Shown in pieces: positions 21,655-22,605 of a stretch of DNA of 22,605 nucleotides. Both the position numbers and the translations under genes were made by a program. This DNA comes from Natronohydrobacter sp. GTDB lineage: Bacteria > Pseudomonadota > Alphaproteobacteria > Rhodobacterales > Rhodobacteraceae. How positions within the stretch are numbered: the stretch's first letter is position 1; the number at the start of each line of letters is the position of its first letter. Location of the stretch: contig SKRP01000056.1 in the NCBI GenBank assembly GCA_007118445.1, positions 1 to 22,605 of the forward strand, given 5' to 3'. The notes beneath the pieces were generated by a model. The model was not told the DNA's origin and did not search any database. It saw only the letters and a list, made by a program, of their open reading frames with translations.

Positions 21655-22491
21655 TCAATGCTCTTTCTTGCCGGTCACGACATCGATATCGGGTGCGTCC
21701 ACCGCTTTCATGCCGACGACATGATAGCCCGCATCGACATGCAGATTCTCGCCGGTCGTGCCCGAGCCCAGATCCGACAGCAGGTAAAGCGCGGCCTTGC
21801 CGACCTCTTCCTGTGTCACATTGCGGCGCAGGGGCGAGTTCAGCTCGTTCCATTTCATGATATAGCGGAAGTCCCCGATGCCCGAGGCCGCGAGCGTCTT
21901 GATCGGCCCGGCGCTGATTGCGTTGCAGCGGATGCCGTCCTTGCCCAGATCCTCGGCGATATATTTCACGGATGCCTCCAAAGCGGCCTTGGCGACCCCC
22001 ATGACATTGTAATGCGGCATGACCTGTTCGGCACCATAATAGGTCATGGTCAGCAGGCTGCCGCCCTCCGGCATCAGCTTCGCCGCGCGCGCGCAGACGG
22101 CGGTGAAGGAATAGACCGAGATATCCATGGTCATCGCGAAATTGTCGCGGCTGGTGTCGACATAGCGGCCACGCAGTTCGGATTTGTCGGAAAACCCGAT
22201 GGCATGAACCACGAAGTCAATACTGCCCCACAGCGCTTCGAGTTCCGCAAACAGCGCATCGAGCGAGCCCATGTCCGAGACGTCGCATTCAAAGACCTGC
22301 GGCTTGCCCAGCTTTTCGGCCAGTGGCAGCACACGCTTCTTCAGTGCCTCGCCCTGATAGGAGAAAGCCAGCTCTGCGCCCTGCTCCCCCAGTGCCTTCG
22401 CGATCCCCCAGGCGATCGACTTGTCATTTGCAAGCCCCATGATCAGCCCGCGCTTGCCGCTCATCAATCCTGTCATCGTGTTTTTGCCCAT
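21655..22491 (-). CDS. fabI: enoyl-[acyl-carrier-protein] reductase (NADH)
   Basis: This 278-aa SDR enzyme performs the last reduction of each fatty-acid elongation cycle, using NADH. It has the FabI N-terminal cofactor segment RGLIMGLANDKSIAWGIA and CDVSDM. The catalytic Tyr and Lys are in Y-x6-K (YNVMGVAK). The ISAGPIKTLAASGI loop is the region that contacts triclosan in other FabI enzymes. Two starts are possible: MGKNTMTGLM at 22491, or MTGLM at 22476. Neither has a strong ribosome site. The inverted repeat upstream probably marks the promoter. It heads the fabI-LysE-gpt operon. Confidence 0.97.
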   Translation of the reverse strand: MGKNTMTGLMSGKRGLIMGLANDKSIAWGIAKALGEQGAELAFSYQGEALKKRVLPLAEKLGKPQVFECDVSDMGSLDALFAELEALWGSIDFVVHAIGFSDKSELRGRYVDTSRDNFAMTMDISVYSFTAVCARAAKLMPEGGSLLTMTYYGAEQVMPHYNVMGVAKAALEASVKYIAEDLGKDGIRCNAISAGPIKTLAASGIGDFRYIMKWNELNSPLRRNVTQEEVGKAALYLLSDLGSGTTGENLHVDAGYHVVGMKAVDAPDIDVVTGKKEH

Positions 22492-22503
22492 TGTGGAAAT
22501 TCG

Positions 22504-22531
22504 TTGCAGTCTTCTAGATTATCGACTGCAA
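22504..22531 (-). promoter_or_regulatory. fabI promoter with inverted repeat flanking the -10
   Basis: TTGCAGTC at 22504-22511 and GACTGCAA at 22524-22531 form an 8-bp perfect dyad with a 12-bp spacer. On the minus strand, GATAAT (22523-22518), a good -10 box, lies inside the spacer. I cannot place a good -35. The palindrome GCAAGCTTGC follows at 22536-22545. The rest of 22546-22605 is AT-rich at its end and shows no gene. Confidence 0.45.
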
Positions 22532-22605
22532 TGCCGCAAGCTTGCACGCGCCCGGGATATCGGCACTGCGACAGGGCAATATCGTATAATCCGAAAGAAT
22601 TTTCA

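Noticed and set aside
20400..21860. 486-codon plus-strand frame opposite gpt, lysE and fabI
   Set aside because: Antisense of three well-supported genes.
1..22605. Mobile element, prophage, toxin-antitoxin, CRISPR or tRNA genes
   Set aside because: No transposase or integrase, no regularly spaced repeats, no cloverleaf sequence and no composition shift were seen.

Overview
The window looks like a chromosomal segment of a GC-rich alphaproteobacterium of the Rhodobacterales (Rhodobacteraceae/Paracoccaceae). The support is a GcrA-type cell-cycle regulator, a PccR/ScfR-type regulator beside propionyl-CoA carboxylase genes, DUF6497 and DUF4174 proteins, strong GC bias at third codon positions, and two copies of a short hairpin repeat (core TCATCTTGCCCCAAATACTC) that I associate with this order. 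There are no tRNA or rRNA genes, CRISPR arrays, insertion sequences or phage genes. It reads as core metabolic chromosome, not an acquired island.

Layout. Positions 1-4641: the tail of a small membrane protein, DUF427, a 603-aa Xaa-Pro aminopeptidase and gcrA (all minus except the first), then an ABC-2 permease and a small periplasmic c-type cytochrome (plus). Positions 4646-7309: pccR and a Bcr/CflA-like MFS exporter (both minus). Positions 7629-13136: pccB, a secreted DUF6497 protein, two tandem mini-lipoproteins, a 126-aa soluble protein, pccA and a 126-aa membrane protein, all plus. Positions 13249-16419: a secreted DUF4174 protein (minus), methylmalonyl-CoA mutase (plus) and a DoxX membrane protein (minus). 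Positions 16685-20239: holC and pepA (minus, 6 bp apart), a MipA/OmpV porin-like protein (minus) and cmk (plus). Positions 20526-22491: a fabI - LysE exporter - gpt operon (minus).

The central theme is propionyl-CoA assimilation by the methylmalonyl-CoA pathway. PccA and PccB carboxylate propionyl-CoA; the mutase converts (R)-methylmalonyl-CoA to succinyl-CoA; PccR senses the pathway. The epimerase is not in the window. Two exact TTTGCAAA palindromes lie 32 bp apart upstream of pccB and a third lies upstream of pccR, so pccB control and pccR autoregulation can be proposed from the sequence.

The less explained parts are the small genes packed between pccB and pccA (two are tandem mini-lipoproteins sharing a KGKY tail, with two strong hairpins between them), the two repeats placed in tail-to-tail gene junctions, an open but start-less coding-like remnant next to gpt, and inverted repeats upstream of fabI and doxX. 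I see no clearly new multi-gene defence or mobile system.
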